Shown piece by piece: positions 1 to 11,471 of a stretch of 64,000 bases of DNA (its first letter is position 1; each line of letters begins with the position of its first letter). A program made the translations under genes and the position numbers. The stretch comes from Tetracentron sinense (lineage: Eukaryota > Streptophyta > Magnoliopsida > Trochodendrales > Trochodendraceae): the NCBI GenBank assembly GCA_015143295.1, contig CM026559.1, positions 22,644,826 through 22,708,825 on the forward strand, given 5' to 3'. The notes beneath the pieces are model-generated. The model made no database searches, was not told where the DNA came from, and saw only the letters and a list, made by a program, of their open reading frames with translations.

Positions 1-287
1 AGAAAACACACTTTTCTTTTCCCATCCCTCAATTTCTTGCCAAACGAGCACACTGGGAACATTAGATATAATGAGATCATCCATGTCTAAGGTGTCTCCT
101 ATATTACCTGGACTTAGTTGGATAAGAGCTTCTGACTTCTTCTTCTTCTTCGCAACCCTCCTGTTTGATTTCCAACATGGAAACTAAAGCATGTAGTATT
201 TGGCTCGTTTCCGAGTAAATCCAAGAGGGCCGATCGATCGGTGGCACGCGACGGGAATGGCTTGGACTGCCAATCGATCGGCCTGGG
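1..287 (+). repeat. Probable left part of a Copia LTR (element G), cut by element A
   Basis: No ORF is seen. The end of this stretch carries spaced copies of the palindrome CCGATCGATCGG (about 231-242, with a partial copy near 272-281), and the same motif continues on the far side of element A at 39722. With the ctggg duplication this shows that 283-287 and 39713 onward were once contiguous. The far side leads into a Copia primer site at 40182, so this is probably the U3 side of that LTR. Its start is not visible and may lie left of the window. Confidence 0.45.
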
Positions 288-2490
288 TGTTAGACATTAT
301 GCCCTGAAAAAGTCATTTAGATTGTTAGATTCTTATTAATTTGATTAATAAAGACTTCTTCTTAATCTATTCCGTATTCATTATGGATAATTGACCATGA
401 TCATAAGATGATCTATACGATATGAGATATCGATAAAGGTCCTTAGGATATATTGTAGGAAAGTTATGTGATTGGATTATCACAGGCAGATATAACTTTC
501 AAGTTCCTTATACCTTATATAGTCACAACTATGGGTGAAGTTGGGCACTTCACTTATATGGCTGCCACTATGTTAAGATGTTCTTAATAGTTGAGATGTA
601 GTTCTATCTCGAACTATTGTAGTGGAGACTATACATCAGGATATAGGTGCTTAAATATATACTGACTGATTGCATTCTATAAGAGACCTCTTTCATAAAT
701 ATACTATCAGATAGTTAGTCTCCCATTCACATTGAACTGTTTTGATGATCCTTAGATCTGATGAGTTCATCTATGACTAGGCAATAATCTGACTGTTTTG
801 ATTCCACCAAAGTATTTTCTACCTTAGGGAATACGATATAGTGACAGTTGGATAGTCAGAAAGCCATTTGATTCATGATGAATTTCAAACAAGAAATTCA
901 TGCTCATTAATTTGAGAGATTATCCAAGTTCCGGGTAAGACAGTTAATTAAGTATAAATCTTGCGCAGGTGATTTTGAAATCAAAATAAGTTTTGAAATA
1001 TATTTTTATTAAAAGATATTATACTTATCAAAGGATTTTCTCAAAATGTTTTTCATGAGAAATTGTTACTCATGGCTTAATCAGAAGTCTTGGAAACCCA
1101 GATGATGTGCAATGGGCTATGAGTTAGATAGTATGTCAATCTCGAATGCCCATTATGGATAATGTTTTTGGAAGGATAAATTGAATTAAAAAGTTCATGT
1201 GGCGGGATCCCTATTGGTTAATGTTCCTACACCATGATTCAATTGCAACATGGATATCTCACGTTACTTGCAATTCCGATGTAATTCCTGTTTAGGGTCA
1301 ATGGGATAACATTGGGTAAGCCAGGGTAAGAATGCCACAGAGCAATCTGTGGAGATGCTCACATAAGAAATATAAGCTTAATAATTGATTAAATGTTAAT
1401 CAATTATTTAAGTGACTAAAAGTTAATCATTAATAAAATAGATTAAAAGTTAATCTATTTTTTAAATTAATTGTTAATTTAAATGTGGGGATTATATTAG
1501 TAATTATTTAAATAACCTAATTAAAGGGGAAATGGGTTGGATCCATATCCATAAATCCATAAGGATGGACCTTTAATATGGGCCCAAGCCCAAGGGTTTA
1601 AACCCTAGGGTGGGGCGCCCACTTTAGAAATCTTAATTGGATTAGGACATGGTTACTTAAATAATTATTGAATAATAATTCTATTTATTATAGAATTAAA
1701 ATCCAATGATTGGATTGCAAGTAGGATTAAGATGAGAAGTAGTTGGAATGCAATAAGGATTCTTTAACTCCCCAAAGCTCACGCCCTCTTTAAGCTCACA
1801 CTCACCCCCTTGTGGTTGTGGTCTCCTAGTTTGACTAGGATTCCTCTCTTATGTTGGTTGTTGACTAATCCCTTTATTTAAGGAATTCATTTTGAAAAAT
1901 GACTCTTTAATTAGAAGGATTACTATAACTAAAGTAGTTATAGATAAACTAAGAGTTTTAATTAATAGTAAGAGTTATTATTAATTGATAATTCCTAAGG
2001 GATAAGGTGTAGATCTAAATCCTATATATACCCCAACACCCCTTGACCATTAAGTAAGATTCTCCAAAAATTTTTCTCACTTTCTCCCCTCTCTCCAAAC
2101 CGTGAGCCCTTACGGAGCATCCCTAGGGATTTTCATGAGCTACAAGGTGCATCCAAGTTGGGTTCATCAATTCTATGGTTTTGAACCTTAGGGTTTTGGG
2201 TGATAGAAAGTTTACACCATTACTCTATCTTCTTCCTCTTGCTTCAACAATTCCATAGAGAGATTCTAAAGCTTCGTGGGGATAGCGAAGAACAAGGATT
2301 GAGCTTCGAGTATTTCTTCGAGAAATCTTTACAAAGAGTTTTGACGGTTCGAGTGGATTTAAGCTTCTCCGGTGAACATCACTCACCAAGGTGATATGAC
2401 TAAAACTTTTAGATAATTTTTATGCATTCTATGGTGTAAAGTTCTAGGGGATCCAGTTTCCGCATATTTTTTTATCCGGATCCCCCTTCA
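288..2490 (+). repeat. 5' LTR of Copia element A (2203 bp)
   Basis: It matches 37519-39712 along its whole length and more loosely 58225-60206 (element D) and, reversed, 40711-42217 (F). It starts TGTTAGACATTATGCCC and ends GGATCCCCCTTCA. A TATA box (tatatata, 2023-2030) lies near its 3' end, so most of the LTR is U3. An array of four palindromes lies at 1378-1490. Confidence 0.93.
1378..1490 (+). promoter_or_regulatory. Array of four palindromes in the LTR of A
   Basis: Four consecutive dyads share the core GATTAA-NNN-TTAATC or a close variant: AATTGATTAA/TTAATCAATT, AGTGAcTAA/TTAATCATT, AATAGATTAA/TTAATCTATT and TTTAAATTAA/TTAATTTAAA. The outer flanks differ from dyad to dyad but each stays self-complementary. 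The array is kept in the right LTR (38606-38716), in element D (59050-59165) and, weakly, in F (41690-41790). It lies about 550 bp upstream of the TATA box. Function is unknown. Confidence 0.6.
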
Positions 2491-2492
2491 AG

Positions 2493-2506
2493 TGGTATCA
2501 GAGCTC
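2493..2506 (+). other. Primer-binding site of element A
   Basis: TGGTATCAGAGCTC begins two bases after the LTR end and matches the usual initiator-Met tRNA primer site of plant Copia elements. Confidence 0.85.
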
Positions 2507-3618
2507 ATGGTTAGGAGTATTTTTTGTTTATATTAAAGGATGAATAAATAGATAATTTAATTCATGAGATGAATTTAATTTAATTTATTTATTTATGCTC
2601 ATAGTTTTTATTATTTTATTTGTTCATAAGATGAATAAATAAATAATTAATTTTATTATATTATCGAATGAGATTTGATAATGATAATTAAACATTTTTA
2701 AAAACTAGTATAATATATGTGATATAATTTTTGAAATAAATTTTTTATTCTGAAAATCTATGATTTGATCATTCAATATATATTTATTAATGTTTAAAAT
2801 AATTAATAATGTTTTTTCTAATAAGTAGATGTTATTGGAAAATTTTAAAACCTTATTTCATGATGTGATCATGTTTAGGATTTACTATATTTTTTTATAA
2901 TATTAGGAAAGTCCTAATATATATATTAATTATTACTAAAAATATTTTTAAGTATATCCTATCTGGATTTTTAATAAAATCTTTTTATTTAAATATATTG
3001 TAGGAAAATATAATAGATTTATTTTCCGGATTTGATCTATAAGAGACATAGAATTTTATTGAGCATATTGATAATTGTTATCAATTTTTTTATCTTTTAA
3101 AATATCAGAAAAATTACTCAATCACTATGCTGCATCTTATTATATGACATTATAATTATGAGTCAATTTTATTCTATAATAAATTGTTTATCATGCATTC
3201 ATATTAGAAGACAATATGTAATAGGATTTTTTGGCAATTTTGTAAAGGGCGGATTCATTCGGTTTCTCTAAAAAGAGTGAATGGAACACTGGTTTTCCTA
3301 ATGCCATTATTTTATCATGCATTGGTGGAGATGCTGTGAAGGAGGATGTTGCGATATTGATCTGGATAAGATAATAGAGGAAGGAATCGCGAAGGAGTTT
3401 GCGAGTTGCCTTTGTTCTTATCCCATTTTCTTGCATCCATGCATTTTAATTTCATCGACCCATAACTATTAATCTCATATGATGTTTATTATTGTTATTC
3501 TTATCATGAGATGATACTTATTGTTTATTTATCATGAGATGATATCTGTTGATTAATTATTCTCTTGAAATAATTGCCCTAATATATCATGTGTATATAA
3601 GACTGGGGATTGGAAGTA
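2507..3618 (+). other. Untranslated leader of element A
   Basis: AT-rich sequence without a credible coding region. It aligns by eye with the leader of element D (60225-61380), including the stretch around the words GTGTATATAAGA at 3591. It breaks off at about 3618, where the B1 LTR begins. Confidence 0.6.
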
Positions 3619-5760
3619 TGCCTCCTTTTAATGTTAGAAAAACAGTTCTTGGGGGGCATACATCGAATCCCAAGATCTGACTAAGATTCTAATTGATTTT
3701 ATTCAATGAGAGTAAAAATCACAATCAGCTTTGCGACTTTGAAATTGTTAAGTCAATTCCACGATTGAATGCTAGACCGGAAAAACTTCACAAGTGTCAA
3801 GTCTCATTCGCAATCCACACAGACCTTCTTTTTCTTTAAAGCTTTCTCTAATGGAAGCTAATGGCCCTTCCAAATTTCCAGCTCTAGGATCTTGAATAAA
3901 AGATATAATTTTTTTAATCAAGAACCCTGATCTTCTTCTTCTTGAAATTCAAACCTTAGAACACAAGAGAAGAGAGGGAGGGGAGAGGTGAGCGTACAAC
4001 TTTGAGCAAGGGAAAGAGGGGTGTGAGATTGAGGAGAAAGGGAGAGAGAAAAATCTGGAATTTTTCTTATGTCCCAAGGCCTTGGACGTCTACCCTTTAT
4101 ATAGGGAATCTTGGGTTGCTTGCAACTCAAGAATCCTAATCCTTATCCAATAAGGATTCCTCAATTCTTTCTATTCTTGATTTCTCCAAATTAATTAGGA
4201 TTTAATCATTAATAGAAACTAACCTTATCCATTAGTATCCAACTAATCTTATACTTATCCTAATCCAATTAGGATTCCTTGATTAGTAAGAAACTAATAG
4301 AATCCTTGTCTAACAAGGAATCTTTAATTAGTAACTAACTAACTAACCTTATCCAATAAGGAGAGTAGTAATTAGAAACTAATTAAAGCATGATTATCTC
4401 CATGGGTGGGCGTCCCACCCTAGGTGGGCCCCACCCCACACGCCCCTAGGGTTCCAAACCCCTATTGGTCACTTTAATTATTCTTTTAAAATAATTCCCA
4501 ATGAGTCCTACCCATTTGGTTTTTCACATCTAATGTAATTCCACCTTCTAGAGCTTCACTATACCATATAGTGATTACTTAGAGAAATTAATTAATTTAA
4601 TAATAAATTAAATTAAATGCTTTAAGAAAGTCCTTGTGTGTGGGATATAAAGGGATCTCCTATTTCCAGTTGTGGGACCAAGTACTCAATCTTTTTGGTT
4701 AAAGCATTATTGCTAGGAAAACCTTTCCTACACTCCATTACGATTATAGAATGTCATCTATATCCCTAGACTTCCACCTATCACAGTTAATGTCCATTAA
4801 CACAATGTGATTAATCCCCAGAAAATAGAGAATTACTTGCAGGTATTTCTATCTCAAGATTTGTTTACAGATGCGTCCTTCTACTTCTAATATTGTTATA
4901 AGCTTACGGGACAATATCTAATATTGTCTTTAATCTCTGGCTTATATTAAGAACTCATTCTCTTTGATACTTTTAGTCAAACTTGGACTTTCAAAACATT
5001 TTAGAAATTCTTTCAAAGAAATAATAATAATAATTACATTTCTTTTATACAGAAAATAAATTCCTCGATAAAACCATTTCATCAATAAATACCAGCACTA
5101 GGTTTTTCATGTCCGCTTTTAACAAGTATCAACTCAATATTAATTACTCTGTAAGAGTAGTGGAATCCTTGTTGAGCGTACACACACTTCTTCTAATACA
5201 ATGTACATAACCCAACGAGCCCGTATTTAGTCCGGTGTTTTGGACATTGACGATTGGCTACATCAAAACTACATAAGCAAATACTAGAGAATATATCGAC
5301 CTCTCAGGTTAAGGAAAATCTGTCAAATGGACTACCCTAAATATAAAAACAATATATTTCTAAGGATATCCACTGAGCAATCTTGTTGCAATATAAGTAC
5401 TTCTTACTTATATAAACATCTTAGTCAAGAGACCCTTCTCTCAATAATTGAGATTCATCAATCCATCATATAGAACTAACAATGTGTAAGTTATACATTG
5501 TCCAGATGTATCCTGATTAACATAGAACAATTTTAGGTCTACAAGGAACCGAAAAACCATATCTCCTTAGTAATCAGTTATCAACTAATTGGATGGTTTT
5601 CCTACAATGTTACCTAAGGGACAAAGTAGTCTCATCCAATGAGATACTTTTGATATATTACCCAATGTAGAAGATAATGTGTGAATGTAAAATATGCATT
5701 TATTGATTAAAAAGATAAATACAATGCCGGAATGGTTGTTGTAAGCATATATGTCTAACA
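3619..5760 (-). repeat. 3' LTR of Copia B1
   Basis: It matches 7449-9585 closely and 22775-23391 in part. On the minus strand it begins TGTTAGACATA at 5760 just after a polypurine tract (AAGTAGGAGAT). A likely TATA box is at 4096-4103. Upstream of it (about 4126-4375) is a run of short inverted repeats such as CCTTATCCAATAAGG and CCTAATCCAATTAGG. The outer boundary could be 3619 or 3632. Confidence 0.85.
4126..4375 (-). promoter_or_regulatory. Inverted-repeat array in the U3 of the B LTR
   Basis: Dyads CCTTAT-CCA-ATAAGG (twice), CCTAAT-CCA-ATTAGG and CCTTGT-CTA-ACAAGG share one layout with different arms. The run starts within about 25 bp of the likely TATA box. The corresponding segment of B2 (about 7955-8190) has the same arrangement. 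Function is unknown. Confidence 0.5.
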
Positions 5761-5779
5761 ATCTCCTACTTGCACTTAA

Positions 5780-7448
5780 AGTCAATTTCCTATGTATCTT
5801 ATACCCATCGACTTTAGATGTTTCTCAAACACCTTCTGAGGTAGTGCTTTAGTAAATGGGTCCGCCACGTTATCCGCTGATGCAATCTTAGATAACTCAA
5901 TGTCTCCTCTCTTGACAATGTCTCAAATCAAATGGAATCTCCTTTCAATGTGCTTTGTCTTCTCATGTGCTCTAGGCTCTATAGCTTGAGCTACAACACC
6001 ACTATTATCACAATAAAGTGTGATAGGAGATTCAATCAAGGGGGCAATACCAAGTTCAAGAATCAACTTCTTTATCCACACTGCTTCCTTTGCAGCATCA
6101 CATGCAGCAACATATTCAGCTTCAGTTGTTGAGTCAACAGTTGTTGATTGCTTGCAATTCCTCCAACTAAATGCTCATTTCCCAAGAGTAAAGAAAAATC
6201 TTGAGGTGAACTTTCTAGCATCAACATCTGCCTGAAAATCTGAATCTGTGTACCCTACAACAGTTAGATCTTCTCCACTGTAAACCAAACAGTGGTAAAT
6301 AGTCCTCCTCAAATACTTGAAAATGTGCTTAATTGTTGTCCAATGCTTGAGACCCGGATTTGATTGATATCTACTCATAGCATACGTGAGACTTCCCACT
6401 GCAGATGTATATGGGATATAACTCATCTATTCTCTTTCATCATTAGTCTTTGGAGAGAATAATTCCATGCCTACAGGGTAAAAACCCTTTCTTCGAATTT
6501 TCCATGCTATATTTGTACAAGATCTTGTCAATGTAATTGACTTGGGACAATCCCAACATCCTTTTTCGATCTCTAAACAATTTAAGACTAAGAATATAGG
6601 GTGCCTCACCGAGGTCTATCATTGCAAAGTTACATGACAACCAGATTTTAGCCGTTGATAACATTCCTACATCATTCCCAATGTGTAGAATATCATCTAC
6701 CTAAAGAAGTAGGAAAGTTATTGCACTACCATTGACCTTCTTGTACACACATGCCTCATCCATGTTTGGTTGAAAACCAAACGATTTGATTGATTTATCA
6801 AAACGGATATTCTAACTCCGAGAAGCTTGCTTAAGGCCATAAATGGATTTTATCAATTTGCAGACTTTATTATTTTGGCCATGGAGTTCAAAACCTTTGG
6901 GCTGATCCATATAAATATCCTCTTAAATGTTTCCATTCTAGAAAGTGGTTTTGACTTCCATCTGCTATATTTCATAATCATAAAAAGTTGTAGTTGATAA
7001 CAGAATTCAGATGGACTTTAGCAATGCTACTGGAGAAAAGGTTTCCTCATAGTCAATACCAGCTCTTTGACTATACTATTTTGCCACAAGCCTTGCTTTA
7101 AAGGTCTCTATCTTTCCATCAGATCCACGTTTCCTCTTGTAGATCCATTGCACCCAATGGGTCTAATACCCTCGGGCTTTTCAACCAGGCTCCAAACACC
7201 ATTTGAGTACATGGAGTCCATTTCAGATTCCGTGGCCTTATTCCAATTATCAGAATCAATATCACATATTGCTTCTTGACAAGTGTAAGGATCATCGTCT
7301 AAGGAATCCGATTCCATAGAATATACCTCATGCTGATAAGACAATCTATTTGGAGGTCGACTGATCCTTGTACTTCTCCTGGGCTGTTGTGTATTTAAAG
7401 GTTCAGTTAAGATGGGATTAAACATGGTCACTTTATCCTGACAATCTA
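5780..7448 (-). pseudogene. RNase H/reverse transcriptase remnant of B1
   Basis: Readable pieces are RNase H near 6175-6426 (YLRRTIYHCLVYSGEDL, GYTDSDFQADVDA), the connection around 6443-6664 and the pre-RT/RT start at 7108-7503 (RRSTRISRPPNRL, NKATESEMDSMY, NGVWSLVEKPEGIRPIG). The segment parallels 23392-25096. It is broken, with many breaks. Confidence 0.85.
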
Positions 7449-9629
7449 CGCCTCTTTTTAATTTTAGAAAAATAGTTCTTGGGGGGCATACATCGAATCC
7501 CAAGATCTAACTAAGATTCTAATTGATTTTATTCAATGAGAGTAAAAATTACAATCACCTTTGCGACTTCGAAATTGTTAAGTCAATTCCACGATAGAAT
7601 GCTAGACTGGCAAAACTTCAAAAGTGTCAAGTCTCCTTCGCAATCCACATGGACCTTGTTTTTCTTTAAAGCTTTCTCTAATGGCCCTTCCAAATTTCTA
7701 GCTCAAGGATCTTGAATAAAAGATCTAATCTTTTTAATCAATAACCTTGATCTTCTTCTTCTTGAAATTCAAACTTTAGAACACAAGAGAAGAGGGGGAG
7801 GAGAGAGGTGACCGTACACCTTTGAGCAGGGGAAAGATGGGCGTGAGATTGAGGAGAAAGGGAGAGAGAAAAATATGGAATTTTTCTTGTGTCCCAAAGC
7901 CTTGGACGTCCACCCTTTATATAGGGAATCTTGGGTTACTTGCAACTCAAGACTCCTAATCCTTATCCAATAAGGAATCCTCAATTCTTTCTAATCTTGA
8001 TATCTCCTAATTACTTAGGATTTAATCATTAATAGGAACTAACCTTATCCATTAGTGTCCAACTAATCTTATCCTTATCCTAATCCAATTAGGATTCCTT
8101 GATTAGCAAGAAACTAATAGAATCCTTGTCCAATAAGGAATCTTTAATTAGTAACTAACTAACTAACCTTATCCAATTAGGAGAGTAGTAATTAGAAACT
8201 AATTAAAGCATGATATCTCCATGGAGTGGGCGTCCCACCCTAAGTGGGTCCCACCCCACATGCCCCTAGGGTTCCAAACCCCTATTGGCCACTTTAATTA
8301 TTCTTTTAAAATAATTCCCAATGAGTCCTATCCATTTGGTTTTTCACATCTAATGTAATTCCACCTTCTAGAGCTTCACTATACCATATAGTGATTACTT
8401 AGAGAAATTAATTAATTCAATAATAAATTAAATTAAATACTTTAAGAAAGTCTTTGTGTGTGGGATATCAAGGGATCTCCTATTTCTGGTTGTGGGACCA
8501 AGTACTCAATCTTTTTGGTTAAAGCATTGTTGCTAGGAAAACCTTTCCTACACTCCATTAGGATTATAGAATGTCATCTATATCCCTGGACTTCCACCAA
8601 TCACAGTTAATGTCCATTAACACAATGTGATTAACCCCCAAAAAATAGAGAATTACTTGTGAGTATTTCTATCTCAAGATTTGTTTACAGATGCGTCCTT
8701 CCACTTCCAATATTGTTATAAGCTTACAGGACAATATCTAATATTGTCTTTAATCCATGGCTTATATTGAGAATCTATTCTCTTTGATACTTTTAGTCAA
8801 ACTTGGACTTTCAAAACATTTTAGAAATTCTTTAAAAGAAATATTAATAATAATTACATTTCTTTTATACAGAAAATAAATTCCTCGATAAAACAATTTC
8901 ATTGATAAATACAAGCGCTGGGTTTTTCAAGTCTAGTTTTGACAAGTATCAATTCAATATTAATTACTCTGTAAGAGTAGTGGAATCCTTGTTGAGCGTA
9001 CACACACTTTTTCTAATACAATGTACATAACCCAACGAGCCTGTATTTAGTACGGTGTGTTGGACATTGACGATTGGCTACATCAAAGCTACATAGGCAA
9101 ATACTAGAGAATATGTCGACCTCTCGGGTTAAGGATGATCTGTCAAATGGACTACCCTAAATATAAAAAAAAAATATTTCTAAAGGTATCCACTCAGCGA
9201 TCCTGTTGCAATATAAGTACTTCTTACTTATATAAACATCTTAGTCAAGAGACCCTTCTCTCAGTGATTGAGATTCATCAATCCATCATATGGAATTACA
9301 ATGTGTAAGTTATTAGGAATACATTATCCAGATGTATCCTGATTAACATAGAACAATTTTAGGTCTAAAAGGAACCGGAAAACCATATCTCCTTAATAAT
9401 CAGTTATCAACTAATTGGATGGTTTTCCTACAATGTTACCTAAGGGACAAAGTAGTCTTATCCAATGAGATACTTTGATATATTACCCAATGTAGAAGAT
9501 AATGTGTGAATGTATAATATGCATTTATTGATTAAATAGATAAATATAATTCCAGAATGGCTTTCTCGGGCATATATGTCTAGCAATCTCCCACTTGCAC
9601 TTAAAGTCAATCTCCTATGTATCTTATAC
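7449..9629 (-). mobile_element. Copia B2: complete LTR plus a polypurine-tract stub
   Basis: A second B-family LTR spans 7449-9585, with a likely TATA box at 7914-7923 and the minus-strand start at 9585. It is followed by about 44 bp of pol end including the polypurine tract, then stops abruptly at 9629 where element C begins. It is therefore a 3' LTR whose body has been lost. Confidence 0.8.
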
Positions 9630-10978
9630 CTTTTGGATCCTAGATCCGAAAGGTAAACTCCTTTAAGAGTTAGATTTGAATGGAATTATCAAGCTTTAAG
9701 AAATCTCTCAAGTGGAAGATTTGATTTTAGCTAAAAGTGAAAACAGAGTATCGTTTTGCAGATTTGGGATTTTTAGCTCAAGAGAGTGATTTTCAATGTA
9801 ACAGTGTGTGAGTGAGTGTAATCATATATACATCATTCAAAGATCACTATATTTATAGTGATCTAAAATTTATTACCGTTGATGAGCATTGAATGCAAAA
9901 AACCCGTTGCAAAAATAGCCGTTAAGCATTTAATACGATATTTCAGAATTTTGTTGAACTATATAGTCGATTAGAGGAGCCTCCTGATCGACTGGATGAC
10001 TGCCTGATCGCCTGGATCAGTTCCTTGATTGGCTGGATCATAAAAACGCATTTTATGAGGTTTTGTTCTATCCAGTCGGTTAGAGGAGGGAGTGATTGGC
10101 TGGATGGACATTCTAATCGACTAGATGGTCCATCTGACCGGCTGGATAGACCAAAAAACTTCCAGTTTATGGTTTTTCTGATTTTTAATGCTTTTTCTTT
10201 GACGTTAAAGATTTGCACGAATTCTAGAGTCTTTAATTATGTTAGTAAAACATGATTAACAACTCATAAAGATCTTTTGAATGATCTAAGATGGATTAGC
10301 AAGGAGAACCAACCCGTTCAGTACAAGCAGACAAATTTTTGAAAAAATTTGTTCTATCCAGTTGATCACAGGGCTTGCCTGATCGACTGGATGGTCTGCC
10401 TAATCGGCTGGATGGCCTATCTGATCAACTGGATAAGCTAAATATTATTTATAGAATCCATTTTCAAAACCTTTAAGATAAGATTTGATTCCAAGGTTTT
10501 GTACTTAACCTTTATGAGTATAATTAACTTGTTTTAAGGTCCTTAATCATATTTTAATATTTGTTTAAGGGACCTATGGTCAATCTAAGGTATTTTGAGC
10601 TTTTTCACCAAATCAACCACTTGAGGATTTTTACAAGAAATTCTAAACAGATTACTTACTACCTAGACTAAGACCTTGATGGAGATGATCTTTGAGCTAC
10701 AATGGTCTTTAGCAGTAGTGTCTTCAAGACAATCTTCCAAAATCCTTTTTGTTGATAGTTGAACATCTTCTTGAAGCTTTGATTTAGAATTTTCATAATG
10801 TCTTGACTTGGTCTTTTCATTGAAGGTTCTTGAATATGCTTGAAATCCCTTTTCTAATTCTTGAATACTGTAAAATAAATTGCTAATGAAAGACATTAGT
10901 ATTACAAGTTTCATTTCATTATTTATGTCATCATTAAAACTAATTGAGGGTCATATGGTTGTAACCTTGAGGCTAATA
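9630..10978 (-). repeat. Truncated 3' LTR of element C
   Basis: Direct repeat of about 21428-22774. The part matching 21015-21427 is missing, and the truncated edge abuts the B2 stub with no filler. A TATA box (ctatatttatag on the plus strand, 9847-9858) is shared with the other LTR at 21644-21656. Confidence 0.88.
9958..10440 (-). promoter_or_regulatory. GATCGACTGGAT cassette array in the U3 of element C
   Basis: Three cassettes start at about 9958, 10071 and 10361. Each opens with a reverse copy (CTATCCAGTCGAT or variant) and then carries about three direct copies of GATCGACTGGAT at 15-25 bp spacing. The innermost edge lies about 100 bp upstream of the likely TATA box. The same cassettes occur in the 5' LTR (21755-22236), and two more flank the solo LTR insertion (13370-13455 and 16478-16562). 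Confidence 0.65.
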
Positions 10979-11005
10979 ATCTCCCATTTTTTGATGATGA
11001 CGCAC
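10979..11005 (-). other. Polypurine tract of element C
   Basis: On the minus strand, CATCAAAAAATGGGAGATT sits directly before the LTR start (TATTAGCC), in the form typical of SIRE-like Copia elements. Confidence 0.8.
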
Positions 11006-11471
11006 ATAATGGAATGAAATGTGTTAAACTGCCCCTCAACAGATACTTTTCATAAAGAATATGAGGAGAGCTCCCCCTGAGCATGTGCATATATAAAGAT
11101 TACTAAGTTGAAACCAAGAAAAGTTCCACAAAAGGATTCTAAAGATTTTTCTATTTAATAACAAGAAAAGTTCTATAAGAGAATTTATTTTAATTTCAAG
11201 AATCAAGAGAAGTTCCAAGACATCTTAATTTAATTCAAGTAATATAACACCAAAAAAAATCTCATGTATTTCAAAAAACATACATACATTTTATTTACAT
11301 ACATTTCATTCTTATTTCTCTCCCTTGTCAACATAAAAAAAATCAAACAAGAATAAGAAGACACAAAACTACAGGCTATCCTTCTTTTGTTTCTTGATGA
11401 GATCAGCCACCTTGGAAAAAATGTCTTCTTGAGGGGCTGCATCTTCAGGAGCTGGAGTCTTGAGTTCTTCT

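Larger units (their letters stand above)
3619..7448 (-). mobile_element. Copia fragment B1 (3' LTR plus end of pol)
   Basis: Minus-strand Copia fragment inserted in the leader of A. It consists of an LTR (3619-5760), a polypurine tract and an RNase H/reverse transcriptase remnant up to 7448, where a second LTR of the same family begins directly. Its LTR start (TGTTAGACATATATGCCC on the minus strand) resembles that of element A, so B is a sister family. Gag, protease and integrase are absent. The fragment is broken in several places. Confidence 0.85.

Noticed and set aside
3191-3436. 81-residue minus-strand ORF in the leader of element A
   Set aside because: Antisense to the element, no domain, and the corresponding leader of D does not keep it.
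3918-4130. Short ORFs in the B LTRs (also 7769-7984)
   Set aside because: They lie in LTR sequence around the TATA box and have no recognisable domain.
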